From Bacteriovorax stolpii (GTDB taxonomy: Bacteria; Bdellovibrionota; Bacteriovoracia; Bacteriovoracales; Bacteriovoracaceae): a stretch of 9,244 nt of DNA. The notes below the pieces were generated by a model that did not search any database, was not told the DNA's origin, and was given only the letters and a program-made list of their open reading frames with translations. Both the position numbers and the translations under genes were made by a program. Location of the stretch: contig CAMAYW010000067.1 in NCBI GenBank assembly GCA_945862475.1, positions 1-9,244 of the forward strand. Direction: 5' to 3'. Of the stretch, positions 1 to 6,355 are shown piece by piece; the stretch's first letter is position 1, and each line of letters opens with the position of its first letter.

Positions 1-11
1 ATCGGATAACA

Positions 12-1190
12 TTAAGATGGGCTACACAGCGCTTCATTTAAATCATTCGTTAAATCGACTGGATCCTCTAGTCCTATTGAAATTCTTAATGAAAATTTAT
101 TAATCCCCATTTCTTCTTTTTCCTCTTTCGAGAGGTCGACTCCAAAGAATGTTTCTGTGGGGCATATGATTGTTTCTGTTGCGCCAAAACTGGCGGCTAT
201 TTGAATAAGATTGAGTTTGTGACAAAATTTATCAGCACTCTGAGCGACCTCTGATTTAATTTCAAAAGAAATCACTGCTCCCATATCTTCCATTTGAGTA
301 GATGCTAACTCATGCCATTTATTTTCTAATAGACCTGGATATCTCACAATTTTAACTTTTGGGTGATTGGATAAAAAAATTGCAATCTCTTGTGCCGATT
401 TTGTTTGCCTCTCATATCTCAGCATATAAGTTTTTAATCCTCGTTCAATAAGATAAACGGCTTGGGGATCCAAGTGAGCTCCGAGATAAAGCGTCATTTC
501 TCGAATTATCTTAATGAGGTCTTTTCTACCTGAAATAGCACCAGCAATTACATCTCCATGTCCATTTCCGAATTTGGTGAGACTTTGAATCATGATATCG
601 ACATCAAATTTTTTATGTTGATGAAGTCCCGCAAAGGTTCCATCCATACTCACAAGGACGTTATTTCTTTTAGCAATCTCTAAAACTTTCTTAATATCAA
701 CAATCTCTAGATTTGGATTAGTTGGGCTCTCAAAATGAATGAGTTTGGTTTTTCCAGGGATAATCGCCTTCTCTAATTCTTTATAATCTCCCAACTTCAG
801 AATTGAGCTCTCAATTCCAAAACGCGAAAGGTAATCTTTAATAAAAACTCTTCCAGGTTTATAAAGATCTCTGAAAGTAATCATGTGATCACCAGACTTT
901 AAAAGCCCTAAAAAGACACCTGTAAGAGCAGCTATTCCAGAACTCACGACGATACAGTCCTCTCGACCTTGAAATTCGGCAAGTGTTAGTTCTAATCTTC
1001 GTAATCCTGGATTTGAAATTCTTCCGTATACGAATTGATCCCAATAAGGAATAGAATCAGACATAGTAAACTTAGCTGAATGATAAATAGGTTGAATGAG
1101 GGGTTTGTTTCCATCGACCAGAGGCACTTCAACTGGATGATTCAACTTTGTACTCACTGACCAGCTATTTCTATGTTTTTTAATTGTCAT
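12..1190 (-). CDS. Cys/Met metabolism PLP-dependent enzyme (trans-sulfuration family)
   Basis: This is a complete 392-residue fold-type I PLP enzyme of the cystathionine synthase/lyase family, at the family's usual length of about 380-400. Seen in order are YGRISNP (55-61, which meets the cofactor phosphate of the neighbouring subunit), SSGIAA (83-88), Tyr110 in LYKP (the ring-stacking tyrosine), ESPTNP (154-159), Asp183 in MDGTF (pyridine-nitrogen aspartate), Lys206 in SLTKFGNGHGD (Schiff-base lysine), RGLKT, and Arg369 in LRISIGLED (substrate carboxylate). The YKPGRVF loop resembles beta-lyases more than gamma-synthases, so the exact reaction (synthase, beta-lyase or gamma-lyase) cannot be fixed. 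I chose the ATG at 1190 because GGGAAA lies just before it. A longer frame from 1253 would read through the terminator hairpin of the upstream gene. It sits downstream of the chemoreceptor, separated by that terminator. Confidence 0.9.
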   Translation of the reverse strand: MTIKKHRNSWSVSTKLNHPVEVPLVDGNKPLIQPIYHSAKFTMSDSIPYWDQFVYGRISNPGLRRLELTLAEFQGREDCIVVSSGIAALTGVFLGLLKSGDHMITFRDLYKPGRVFIKDYLSRFGIESSILKLGDYKELEKAIIPGKTKLIHFESPTNPNLEIVDIKKVLEIAKRNNVLVSMDGTFAGLHQHKKFDVDIMIQSLTKFGNGHGDVIAGAISGRKDLIKIIREMTLYLGAHLDPQAVYLIERGLKTYMLRYERQTKSAQEIAIFLSNHPKVKIVRYPGLLENKWHELASTQMEDMGAVISFEIKSEVAQSADKFCHKLNLIQIAASFGATETIICPTETFFGVDLSKEEKEEMGINKFSLRISIGLEDPVDLTNDLNEALCSPS

Positions 1191-1201
1191 ATAAATTTCC
1201 C

Positions 1202-1232
1202 AAAAAAAAAGCCGCTCCGAAGAGCGGCTTTT
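1202..1232 (-). terminator. Rho-independent terminator with UUCG tetraloop after the chemoreceptor gene
   Basis: On the minus strand the stem GCCGCTC / GAGCGGC is closed by a TTCG loop. This is the extra-stable C(UUCG)G type. It is extended by four A-T pairs and followed by nine T residues (1202-1210). It starts two bases after the chemoreceptor stop codon (1235-1237) and ends about 11 bases before the ATG of the PLP enzyme. The plus-strand side has only four T residues and no plus-strand gene feeds it, so it works for the minus strand. Confidence 0.93.
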
Positions 1233-1234
1233 GA

Positions 1235-2461
1235 TTAACCTTTGACTTTCCAACCGATGGAGGCAATAAATGAATCTACTTGCTTGATTAGTTCCACAAG
1301 CGTTTTTGTTTCATTGGCAACTTCTTTTAATGAATGAGCAGCCCTCGCTGAATCATTCGCAACTTCAGAAACGTGAGCGATGTTCTTATTCACTTCCCCA
1401 GTTCCCTTAGAAGCTTCTCTCGCAGATCTTGAAATTTCATTGATCGCTGCATTCTGCTCTTCAACTGCACCAGCAACACTAACGTTAATTTCCTTAAGTT
1501 TTTCAATGATACTCGTAATCCCTTTAATAGAATTCACTGCGGACGCTGTTTCTCGCTGAACTGAACTAATTTTAGAATTAATCTCTTCCGTTGCTCGTGC
1601 TGTTTGTTTGGCCAGTTCTTTTACTTCATGAGCAACAACCGCAAATCCTTTACCAGCTTCACCAGCTCTTGCTGCCTCAATCGTAGCATTCAAAGCAAGA
1701 AGGTTTGTTTGCTGAGCGATCGATGCAATCACTTTTACGACCTGGCCAATCTCTTCAGAAGCTTTTGAAAGTTGATCAATATTTTTAGAACTATCAAGTG
1801 TTTGCTGGAAAGCATCTTGTGCCATTCGAGAGCCATCATTAATTCTTGTAGAAATTTCTCTTACAGAATGAGTCATCTCTTCAGTTGCCGCTGCCACAGA
1901 TTGCACAGAGTGGGAAGACTGAATGGAAGCAGATGCTACGACTTCTGATTGCCTAGAAGTTTCTTCGGCCCCAGCAGAAACAGAGCTAGAGATTTGAAAT
2001 AATTTATCCGTTGTCGCTTCCATTTGCCCATAGACTTGTGAAATTTCATTTGCCACTTTTATATTTGTAGTCATGATCGACCACGTCGTCATAGCACCAA
2101 TATATTCACCACTATCAGTGATAAGAGCAGAAACGTGAAGATCTAATTTTTCTGGCCCAAGGCTTATGATCGATTTGTAAGGAAGATTTCGTGGATCCGC
2201 TAGGAGCTTTCTTTGGTGAGCAGGATTCTTATGGAAGATATCAATTTTTTGACCAATAGATTCCTTTACTTTTACAGGTAGTAAGTGCTCGAGCTTTTGA
2301 AGAGTTGTTGTAGAAGACTTATTCATATAAATAAGCTCTAAATCTCTATCTACAACCATGACGTTGAAGGGCATTGCCTCTAACATCAGAGTTACGCGAG
2401 TAAGTTCTTCTTTAATTCCATCAACGTTGTCGTTCGATTGCAAGTGCTTAGACACTGCCAT
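1235..2461 (-). CDS. cytoplasmic PAS-domain methyl-accepting chemotaxis protein
   Basis: This 408-residue chemoreceptor-type signal transducer should control CheA/CheW activity from within the cytoplasm. No membrane segment, signal peptide or HAMP domain is visible. Residues about 22-130 form a PAS-like sensor (MPFNVMVVDRD near 30-40, a segment with LLADPRNLPYKS, then IGAMTTWSIMT). Such a module could bind a small ligand or cofactor, but none can be named. Residues about 140-395 are a long coiled-coil signalling domain. Its conserved hairpin tip is at about 245-285 (IASIAQQTNLLALNATIEAA, then AGKGFAVVAHEVKELAKQT). Alanine- and glutamate-rich heptads on both sides give candidate methylation sites. 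The C-terminus (SIGWKVKG) lacks an NWETF-like CheR-binding tail. An AAGGAG sits just before the ATG. The gene follows the thioesterase by 19 bases, suggesting co-transcription, and ends at a strong terminator. Confidence 0.93.
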   Translation of the reverse strand: MAVSKHLQSNDNVDGIKEELTRVTLMLEAMPFNVMVVDRDLELIYMNKSSTTTLQKLEHLLPVKVKESIGQKIDIFHKNPAHQRKLLADPRNLPYKSIISLGPEKLDLHVSALITDSGEYIGAMTTWSIMTTNIKVANEISQVYGQMEATTDKLFQISSSVSAGAEETSRQSEVVASASIQSSHSVQSVAAATEEMTHSVREISTRINDGSRMAQDAFQQTLDSSKNIDQLSKASEEIGQVVKVIASIAQQTNLLALNATIEAARAGEAGKGFAVVAHEVKELAKQTARATEEINSKISSVQRETASAVNSIKGITSIIEKLKEINVSVAGAVEEQNAAINEISRSAREASKGTGEVNKNIAHVSEVANDSARAAHSLKEVANETKTLVELIKQVDSFIASIGWKVKG

Positions 2462-2480
2462 AATGGCTCCTTAATTATCT

Positions 2481-2918
2481 TTATTCTTTGTTTTTATTTT
2501 CAGTTACAAGCATGGTTATTTTACCATTTGAAATGAGTTTCCCATTTTGATTCGTAATATTCACATCCCAAATGTGAGTCGTTTTTCCAATATGAATCGG
2601 AGTAGATTTTGCAGTCAATAGATCTCCAGGCCTTGCAACTGAAATATGATTCGCTGAAACCTGAATACCAAAAGCATTTTGTTTTTCCTGATTTAAGAAT
2701 AATTGCGAACTAAAGCTTCCAATTGTTTCTATTAATACGAGGGATACTCCCCCGTTCATTATATTTCCCGGTCTGAGATGTCTTTCATCAACAGTTAAAG
2801 ATCCAATAATATAATTTTCACCCACTTCTACGATGTCTATGCCGAAATTTTCAGGAAGCTGCCCTTTTATGGAATGATCTTTGATTTTTTCTAAAGTGAG
2901 TCTTTCTCTTAATTCCAT
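2481..2918 (-). CDS. PaaI-like hotdog-fold thioesterase
   Basis: This 145-residue single-domain hotdog protein is of the PaaI/EntH-like type, which hydrolyses acyl-CoA or other acyl thioesters as a cytoplasmic dimer or tetramer. The family signature is RHLRPGNIMNGGVSLVLIET (46-65). Glu64 is the expected catalytic acid. The position that is usually His in the HGG turn is Asn55 here. The second half (SANHISVARPGD, then the GKTTHIWDV strand and the ISNGKITMLV strand) completes the fold. I chose the ATG at 2918 because AAGGGA (2922-2927) lies just upstream. A TTG at 2930 would add four residues but has no ribosome site. The substrate is unknown. It precedes the chemoreceptor by 19 bases, so the two are probably one transcript, though a functional link is not evident. 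Confidence 0.88.
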   Translation of the reverse strand: MELRERLTLEKIKDHSIKGQLPENFGIDIVEVGENYIIGSLTVDERHLRPGNIMNGGVSLVLIETIGSFSSQLFLNQEKQNAFGIQVSANHISVARPGDLLTAKSTPIHIGKTTHIWDVNITNQNGKLISNGKITMLVTENKNKE

Positions 2919-2943
2919 GCTTCCCTTCAAGAGGATAAAATGA

Positions 2944-2971
2944 ATCTTAATGATGAGGATTATTTTAAGAT
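2944..2971. promoter_or_regulatory. inverted repeat upstream of the thioesterase-chemoreceptor operon
   Basis: Perfect 7-bp arms ATCTTAA (2944-2950) and TTAAGAT (2965-2971) are separated by 14 bases, so the arm centres lie about two helical turns apart. They lie 26 bases before the thioesterase ATG in a 123-base gap that must hold its promoter unless it is read through from the upstream gene. The spacing suits a dimeric regulator, but the AT-rich composition makes chance possible. No convincing -35/-10 pair was found. Confidence 0.3.
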
Positions 2972-3041
2972 AAATTGCGAAAAAAGATATTTTAAAATTT
3001 AGGAAAAAATCATTTGAGGAACGAGAGCATATCCCACTAAA

Positions 3042-3623
3042 TTACTTCCTAAAATCGGCTCCTGAAAAAGTTCCATTCCACCGCAAGAATCTTACCCCAG
3101 GAGAGATGACGATTTGCTTAAATGGAGTGTCTTTATAGTACACTTTGGGAGCTGATGGATTTGAGTCAAATTCGATCGGAAATAATTTATGCTCTTCAGG
3201 CTTTACTCTTGAACGTAACATTAGAGAAAAAGAATATTTGTCACCTGTTTTAAAGTTTTCACCTTTTTTAAGAATGATGGCACGTCCAGGGTGATCCTTG
3301 TTTTCATAAATAATCTCAGATCCCTTTTCTAATTCATCGAAAGTTTTTGTGATGACAACCGAATTATTTTTATAGGCGAACTTTATAATTTTTGGCACAC
3401 CCTTCTCAAAATAAACGGATAGTCTACCATCTCCGTCATGATTGACTTTAAAGGTCGCTATGTCCTTGTACAATTTACCAGTTACTGCATCTAGTTCATC
3501 AATTAGATTATTTACAGGGCTTAAAATGGCTTCTGATTTACAATCCTCTTCGCCCATTTGATCTTGCGCGAAAGAGTTAAGGGAAAGTATTACAAATAAT
3601 CCTAAAAAGATTAGATTTTTCAT
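3042..3623 (-). CDS. secreted or periplasmic protein of unknown function
   Basis: I do not recognise this 193-residue protein. It opens with a classical signal peptide: MKN, a hydrophobic core LIFLGLFVILSL, then SFA before Gln20, a good signal peptidase I site. The mature part of about 174 residues is mostly alternating charged and hydrophobic strands with many Lys, Phe, Asp and Gly, suggesting a beta-rich soluble domain. It has a single cysteine (Cys28), so no internal disulfide. No membrane anchor, lipobox or catalytic motif is visible. I chose the ATG at 3623 because the signal peptide starts there. A frame reaching back to 3773 would overlap the divergent nucleotidyltransferase gene and bury the signal peptide. 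The ribosome site is weak. The gene is divergent from the nucleotidyltransferase across 78 bases. Confidence 0.8.
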   Translation of the reverse strand: MKNLIFLGLFVILSLNSFAQDQMGEEDCKSEAILSPVNNLIDELDAVTGKLYKDIATFKVNHDGDGRLSVYFEKGVPKIIKFAYKNNSVVITKTFDELEKGSEIIYENKDHPGRAIILKKGENFKTGDKYSFSLMLRSRVKPEEHKLFPIEFDSNPSAPKVYYKDTPFKQIVISPGVRFLRWNGTFSGADFRK

Positions 3624-3701
3624 GGAGCACTTATCGTCTGATTTATTTTTTAGTTTAGACTTGGCCCCTCTTTTGAAATTATTGCCGGTAATGGGGGTCA
3701 C

Positions 3702-4691
3702 ATGCTGCAAAAAAAAAACTTGGGACATGTTGAAGAAAAAGAGCAAACCGATCGAGATTATTATGATCATCACTTATCCGACCAAGAAAGTCTGAAAGAA
3801 GTCTTATTTGAAACCTTAGACACGATAGAAATTTCAGGCATACCTTACGCTCTGATTGGAGGGGTCGCAGGAAAAAGTCTCGGTCGCCCAAGAGTCACCC
3901 ACGACATCGACTTGTTCGTAACTCCAGAGGATGCCCCAAAAATTTTAGATGTTTTAGAGGCAAAAGGATTTATCTCTCAAAAAAGAGATCCTTACTGGCT
4001 TTTTAAAGCATGGAAAAAAAATATTTTGGTCGACATTATTTTTAGATCTAGTGGGGACATTTATTTTGATGAGGAAGTCAGATCCCACGTTAGAAGGACT
4101 TCTTACCTAGGAAGATCTGTCAATTCAATAAGCCCGGAAGACTTTCTCGTCATAAAGGCAGCCGCTCACCAAGAACATAATCCTCACCATTGGCATGATG
4201 CTCTTTCAGTCTTAAAACAAGGAAATCTCGACTGGAATTATCTGCTCAAACGGGCAAAACATGCCCCAAGACGTGTTCTCTCTTTACTCATCTATGGCCA
4301 ATCTAATGATATCGCCATACCAAATGACATTATCCGATTACTTTACAAATCAGTTTTTGAATCACCTTCCTACATAACTGAAGCTGTTGTTCATCCTTAT
4401 AGAAACAATCTCTATATTAAGAAGATATCTTCCTCGAACGGGGAAGATAACCCCATATATGTAAAAGGAAAAATCATGGAGGCCCTGACTTCTGATGAAA
4501 GAATTGCTGAACATGATATCCAAATTTATATTAGTAATCATGATGTTATAGCCAAAGGAGAAGTTTTTACAGAAGATCAAAAACATGCTGTCGATGAAGT
4601 CATAAAAGTTGTTGCCCCTCATTTTCAATTAAAAAATCAAGTGGAAGTTCGAATTTTAAAAGGCCCGGAGGGTTGCGAGGCAATTACATGA
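3702..4691 (+). CDS. nucleotidyltransferase with C-terminal BON domain
   Basis: This 329-residue two-domain protein is predicted to be cytoplasmic. Residues about 30-215 form a nucleotidyltransferase of the polymerase-beta/AbiEii-like type. It has Gly53-Gly54 in LIGGVAGKSLGR, the Asp68/Asp70 pair in THDIDLFV, a third acidic residue Asp111 in ILVDIIF, then a helical part (EDFLVIKAAAHQ, HHWHDALSVL, RRVLSLLIYGQSND). These support metal-dependent transfer of a nucleotidyl group, but the acceptor is unknown. Residues about 254-318 look like a BON domain (KIMEALTSDERI, then DIQIYISNHDVIAKGEV, then a helix and a final strand). BON domains usually occur in envelope proteins and are thought to bind phospholipid, so a fusion to a nucleotidyltransferase is notable. 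The stop codon overlaps the ATG of the phosphoesterase (ATGA), implying coupled translation. A run of ten A lies at codons 3-6. GGGGG five bases before the ATG is a poor ribosome site. Confidence 0.85.
   Translation: MLQKKNLGHVEEKEQTDRDYYDHHLSDQESLKEVLFETLDTIEISGIPYALIGGVAGKSLGRPRVTHDIDLFVTPEDAPKILDVLEAKGFISQKRDPYWLFKAWKKNILVDIIFRSSGDIYFDEEVRSHVRRTSYLGRSVNSISPEDFLVIKAAAHQEHNPHHWHDALSVLKQGNLDWNYLLKRAKHAPRRVLSLLIYGQSNDIAIPNDIIRLLYKSVFESPSYITEAVVHPYRNNLYIKKISSSNGEDNPIYVKGKIMEALTSDERIAEHDIQIYISNHDVIAKGEVFTEDQKHAVDEVIKVVAPHFQLKNQVEVRILKGPEGCEAIT
4677..4691 (+). promoter_or_regulatory. ribosome site and ATGA stop/start overlap coupling the two genes
   Basis: GAGG (4677-4680) lies inside the last codons of the nucleotidyltransferase gene, seven bases before the ATG at 4688. 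That ATG shares two bases with the TGA stop at 4689-4691. This arrangement decides the start of the phosphoesterase and suggests the two proteins are made in fixed ratio. Confidence 0.8.
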
Positions 4692-5398
4692 TAAGAATAG
4701 CTGCAACTGGTGATATTCATTATGATAAAAACTCTCACAATAGATTAGGTCAGCATCTTATTGGAATAGAGGAAAAAGCTGATCTTCTTCTTCTTGCAGG
4801 GGATCTTACACAAACAGGCCACCCAGATGAAATGAGAATTTTAGCAGAGGACTTAAAAAAGTGTCCTATTCCAACAATTGCAGTATTTGGAAATCACGAT
4901 TATCACTTTAATGAAATTCAGATTGCAAAAAAAATTCTCACAGATTCTGGCGTTATCTTATTAGAGGCATCATCTGTCATAATCAATATCGGAGAGATTA
5001 AAATTGGAATCGCCGGATTAAAAGGTTTTGGTGGAGGGTTCGTTGGTGCCTGTGGCTCTGAGTTTGGGGAGGAAGAAATGAAGGCTTTTATGAGACATTC
5101 AAAAAAAGAAGCCAGACATTTAGAAGAAGTAATTAAAAATCTTAACACAGATTACAAAATTGTTCTTCTCCACTACTCACCCATTGAAGGTACTCTCACA
5201 GGGGAGAGAAAAGAAATTTATCCTTTCCTAGGAAACTACTTTTTAGCAGAGGCCATTGACTATGGTAAGGCCTCTATTTGTTTTCATGGACACGCTCATT
5301 CAGGAATTGAGCGAGGTGAAACTCCTGGTGGAGTCCCCGTAAGAAATGTTGCTCAACCTGTAATAAGACATGCCTTTAATACTTATACTTTGAATTAA
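4688..5398 (+). CDS. calcineurin-like metallophosphoesterase
   Basis: This 236-residue single-domain metallophosphoesterase carries the full two-metal set: Asp9 and His11 (GDIHYD), Asp39 (AGDLTQTG), Asn69-His70 (GNHDYH), His162 (LLHYSP), and His200 and His202 (FHGHAH). It should hydrolyse phosphomonoesters or phosphodiesters in the cytoplasm; no signal peptide is seen. Family-specific stretches are GLKGFGGGFVGA (111-122) and GGVPVRNVAQPVIRHA (214-229). I recall closely similar phosphoesterases beside BON-domain proteins in other phyla, from memory and not checked. I chose the ATG at 4688 because it overlaps the upstream stop as ATGA and has GAGG (4677-4680) seven bases before it. A TTG at 4673 is less likely. 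Its stop overlaps the stop of the opposing gene by four bases. A role opposing or completing the nucleotidyltransferase is inference. Confidence 0.9.
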   Translation: MIRIAATGDIHYDKNSHNRLGQHLIGIEEKADLLLLAGDLTQTGHPDEMRILAEDLKKCPIPTIAVFGNHDYHFNEIQIAKKILTDSGVILLEASSVIINIGEIKIGIAGLKGFGGGFVGACGSEFGEEEMKAFMRHSKKEARHLEEVIKNLNTDYKIVLLHYSPIEGTLTGERKEIYPFLGNYFLAEAIDYGKASICFHGHAHSGIERGETPGGVPVRNVAQPVIRHAFNTYTLN

Positions 5399-6210
5399 TT
5401 CATGGTTTTTTCAACTATCGAATACGATGATAGCGAAAACGACAAAAGAGAAACGGAACTATATTTAAAGCCTCTGAAAATGATTTGCGGTCTATCTCCA
5501 GTTATCGCTGATCCAATTATAAAAAATAGTGGAAGTAATGTGGCAGAACTTGGATGTGCAAATTCTCCATTGGGTCCACTCTTTCGGTAATCAATTAAGT
5601 CCTCTATTTCTGCAGATAAAATCTTTTTCTCTAACCATTGATCAAATTCTTTTATCTTTGGATTTACGTCTTCACCTCTGGCATGCCAAATAATTTTTGA
5701 TGCATTAAAGGCAGAAAGTCCACTTCCTAAAATAAGAATCCCTTCTTCCCTTAATTTTGAAAGTGCATGCCCTAAGGCCATTATCTTTCTAGGGTCCTCT
5801 TGAAATGGAAGAGATAATTGTACAACAGGTAAGTCTCCATCTGGTCTAATGAGACGAATAGGCATCCATACACCATGATCAAATCCGTAATGTGGATTTA
5901 AAATAAATTCAAACGATTCCTTGCTAAGAGCTAAGGAGACTCTCGTTAAAAGATCATTCGAGAATGGAGTCGAATACTTGAGATCATAAAGATCTTTTTG
6001 ATATCCATGAAAGTTGTATTGGATAAATGGATTTGGATTTGAGGTGATTTGAATAGGACCTGGTGCCAGCCATTGAGACGAAACACAAATGACTCCCTTT
6101 ATGTTGAGATTTCTTCCAAAATTTATCAAAGCACTGTTGTAGGGATCATCCATCAGGGCGAGAGGTGGTAGACCATGACTCACAAAAAAAGCAGGGGCGA
6201 CAGTTGTCAT
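5395..6210 (-). CDS. LigB/DODA-family (extradiol dioxygenase-like) protein with degenerate metal site
   Basis: This 271-residue protein belongs to the class III extradiol dioxygenase/DODA family (E. coli YgiD-like) and is full length. Family landmarks are SHG at 11-13, FDHGVW (110-115), a VVQLSLP strand (129-135), IILGSG-like LILGSG (159-164), and HPSSATLLPLF (219-229). Compared with YgiD as I remember it, only the first of four metal-binding histidines is kept (His12). The second is Gln46 in VSSQW (family SAHW). The third is Phe168 in SGLSAFN (family SGNVVHN). The fourth is Thr224 in SSATLLP (family TPEHYLP). The central DHG histidine, His112, remains. I checked these codons directly. It is therefore probably not a normal dioxygenase and may be a binding protein or have a changed active site. 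The ATG at 6210 aligns with the family N-terminus, though its ribosome site is poor. Confidence 0.85.
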   Translation of the reverse strand: MTTVAPAFFVSHGLPPLALMDDPYNSALINFGRNLNIKGVICVSSQWLAPGPIQITSNPNPFIQYNFHGYQKDLYDLKYSTPFSNDLLTRVSLALSKESFEFILNPHYGFDHGVWMPIRLIRPDGDLPVVQLSLPFQEDPRKIMALGHALSKLREEGILILGSGLSAFNASKIIWHARGEDVNPKIKEFDQWLEKKILSAEIEDLIDYRKSGPNGEFAHPSSATLLPLFFIIGSAITGDRPQIIFRGFKYSSVSLLSFSLSSYSIVEKTMN

Positions 6211-6279
6211 TAATCTATTTTAACACGTAAACAACTAAAAATATGAACTTTTCGCATCGCAACAATCATTAGAAAATCT

Positions 6280-6285
6280 TATACT
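6280..6285 (+). promoter_or_regulatory. candidate -10 element for the HNH nuclease gene
   Basis: TATACT matches the sigma-70 -10 consensus at five of six positions and lies 70 bases before the nuclease ATG. The -35 region at the usual distance (around 6257-6262, TCGCAA) is a poor match, so the promoter may need an activator or may not be real. Start of transcription would fall at the inverted repeat beginning at 6290. Confidence 0.3.
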
Positions 6286-6289
6286 ACTT

Positions 6290-6309
6290 ATTAGTCGTAT
6301 TTGACTAAT
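6290..6309. promoter_or_regulatory. operator-like palindrome upstream of the HNH nuclease gene
   Basis: Perfect 7-bp arms ATTAGTC (6290-6296) and GACTAAT (6303-6309) surround a six-base spacer. The element lies in the 145-base divergent gap between the DODA-like gene and the nuclease, right after the candidate -10 at 6280. That is a classic place for a repressor site. No regulator gene is present nearby. A weak RNA hairpin in the nuclease leader is the alternative. Confidence 0.4.
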
Positions 6310-6355
6310 GAGGATCTCATTTGTATGGTAAAGGCTCTTTATTGAAGGATATTTC

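Noticed and set aside
1211..1232. The hairpin as a terminator for the plus strand
   Set aside because: Only four T residues follow it on that strand and no plus-strand gene precedes it.
1191..1253. A 21-residue N-terminal extension of the PLP enzyme starting at 1253
   Set aside because: It would translate the UUCG terminator hairpin and overlap the end of the chemoreceptor gene. The ATG at 1190 has its own GGGAAA and the family homology begins after it.
2985..3002. AT-only palindrome (TTTTAAAA core) upstream of the thioesterase
   Set aside because: Such short AT palindromes are expected by chance in DNA of this composition, and nothing else supports a function.
3624..3773. A 50-residue extension of the secreted unknown protein back to 3773
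   Set aside because: It overlaps the divergent nucleotidyltransferase gene and places a clear signal peptide in the middle of the protein. The frame is open there only by chance.
3679..3891. Minus-strand open frame of 70 codons
   Set aside because: It lies antisense to the start of the nucleotidyltransferase gene, and its product has no recognisable domain.
4362..4628. Minus-strand open frame of 88 codons
   Set aside because: It lies wholly antisense to the BON part of the nucleotidyltransferase gene, whose sequence is clearly coding on the plus strand.
4918..5148. Minus-strand open frame of 76 codons
   Set aside because: It is antisense to the metallophosphoesterase, with low-complexity proline- and isoleucine-rich translation.
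5402..5590. Plus-strand open frame of 62 codons after the phosphoesterase
   Set aside because: It lies antisense to the end of the DODA-like gene and has no ribosome site or domain.
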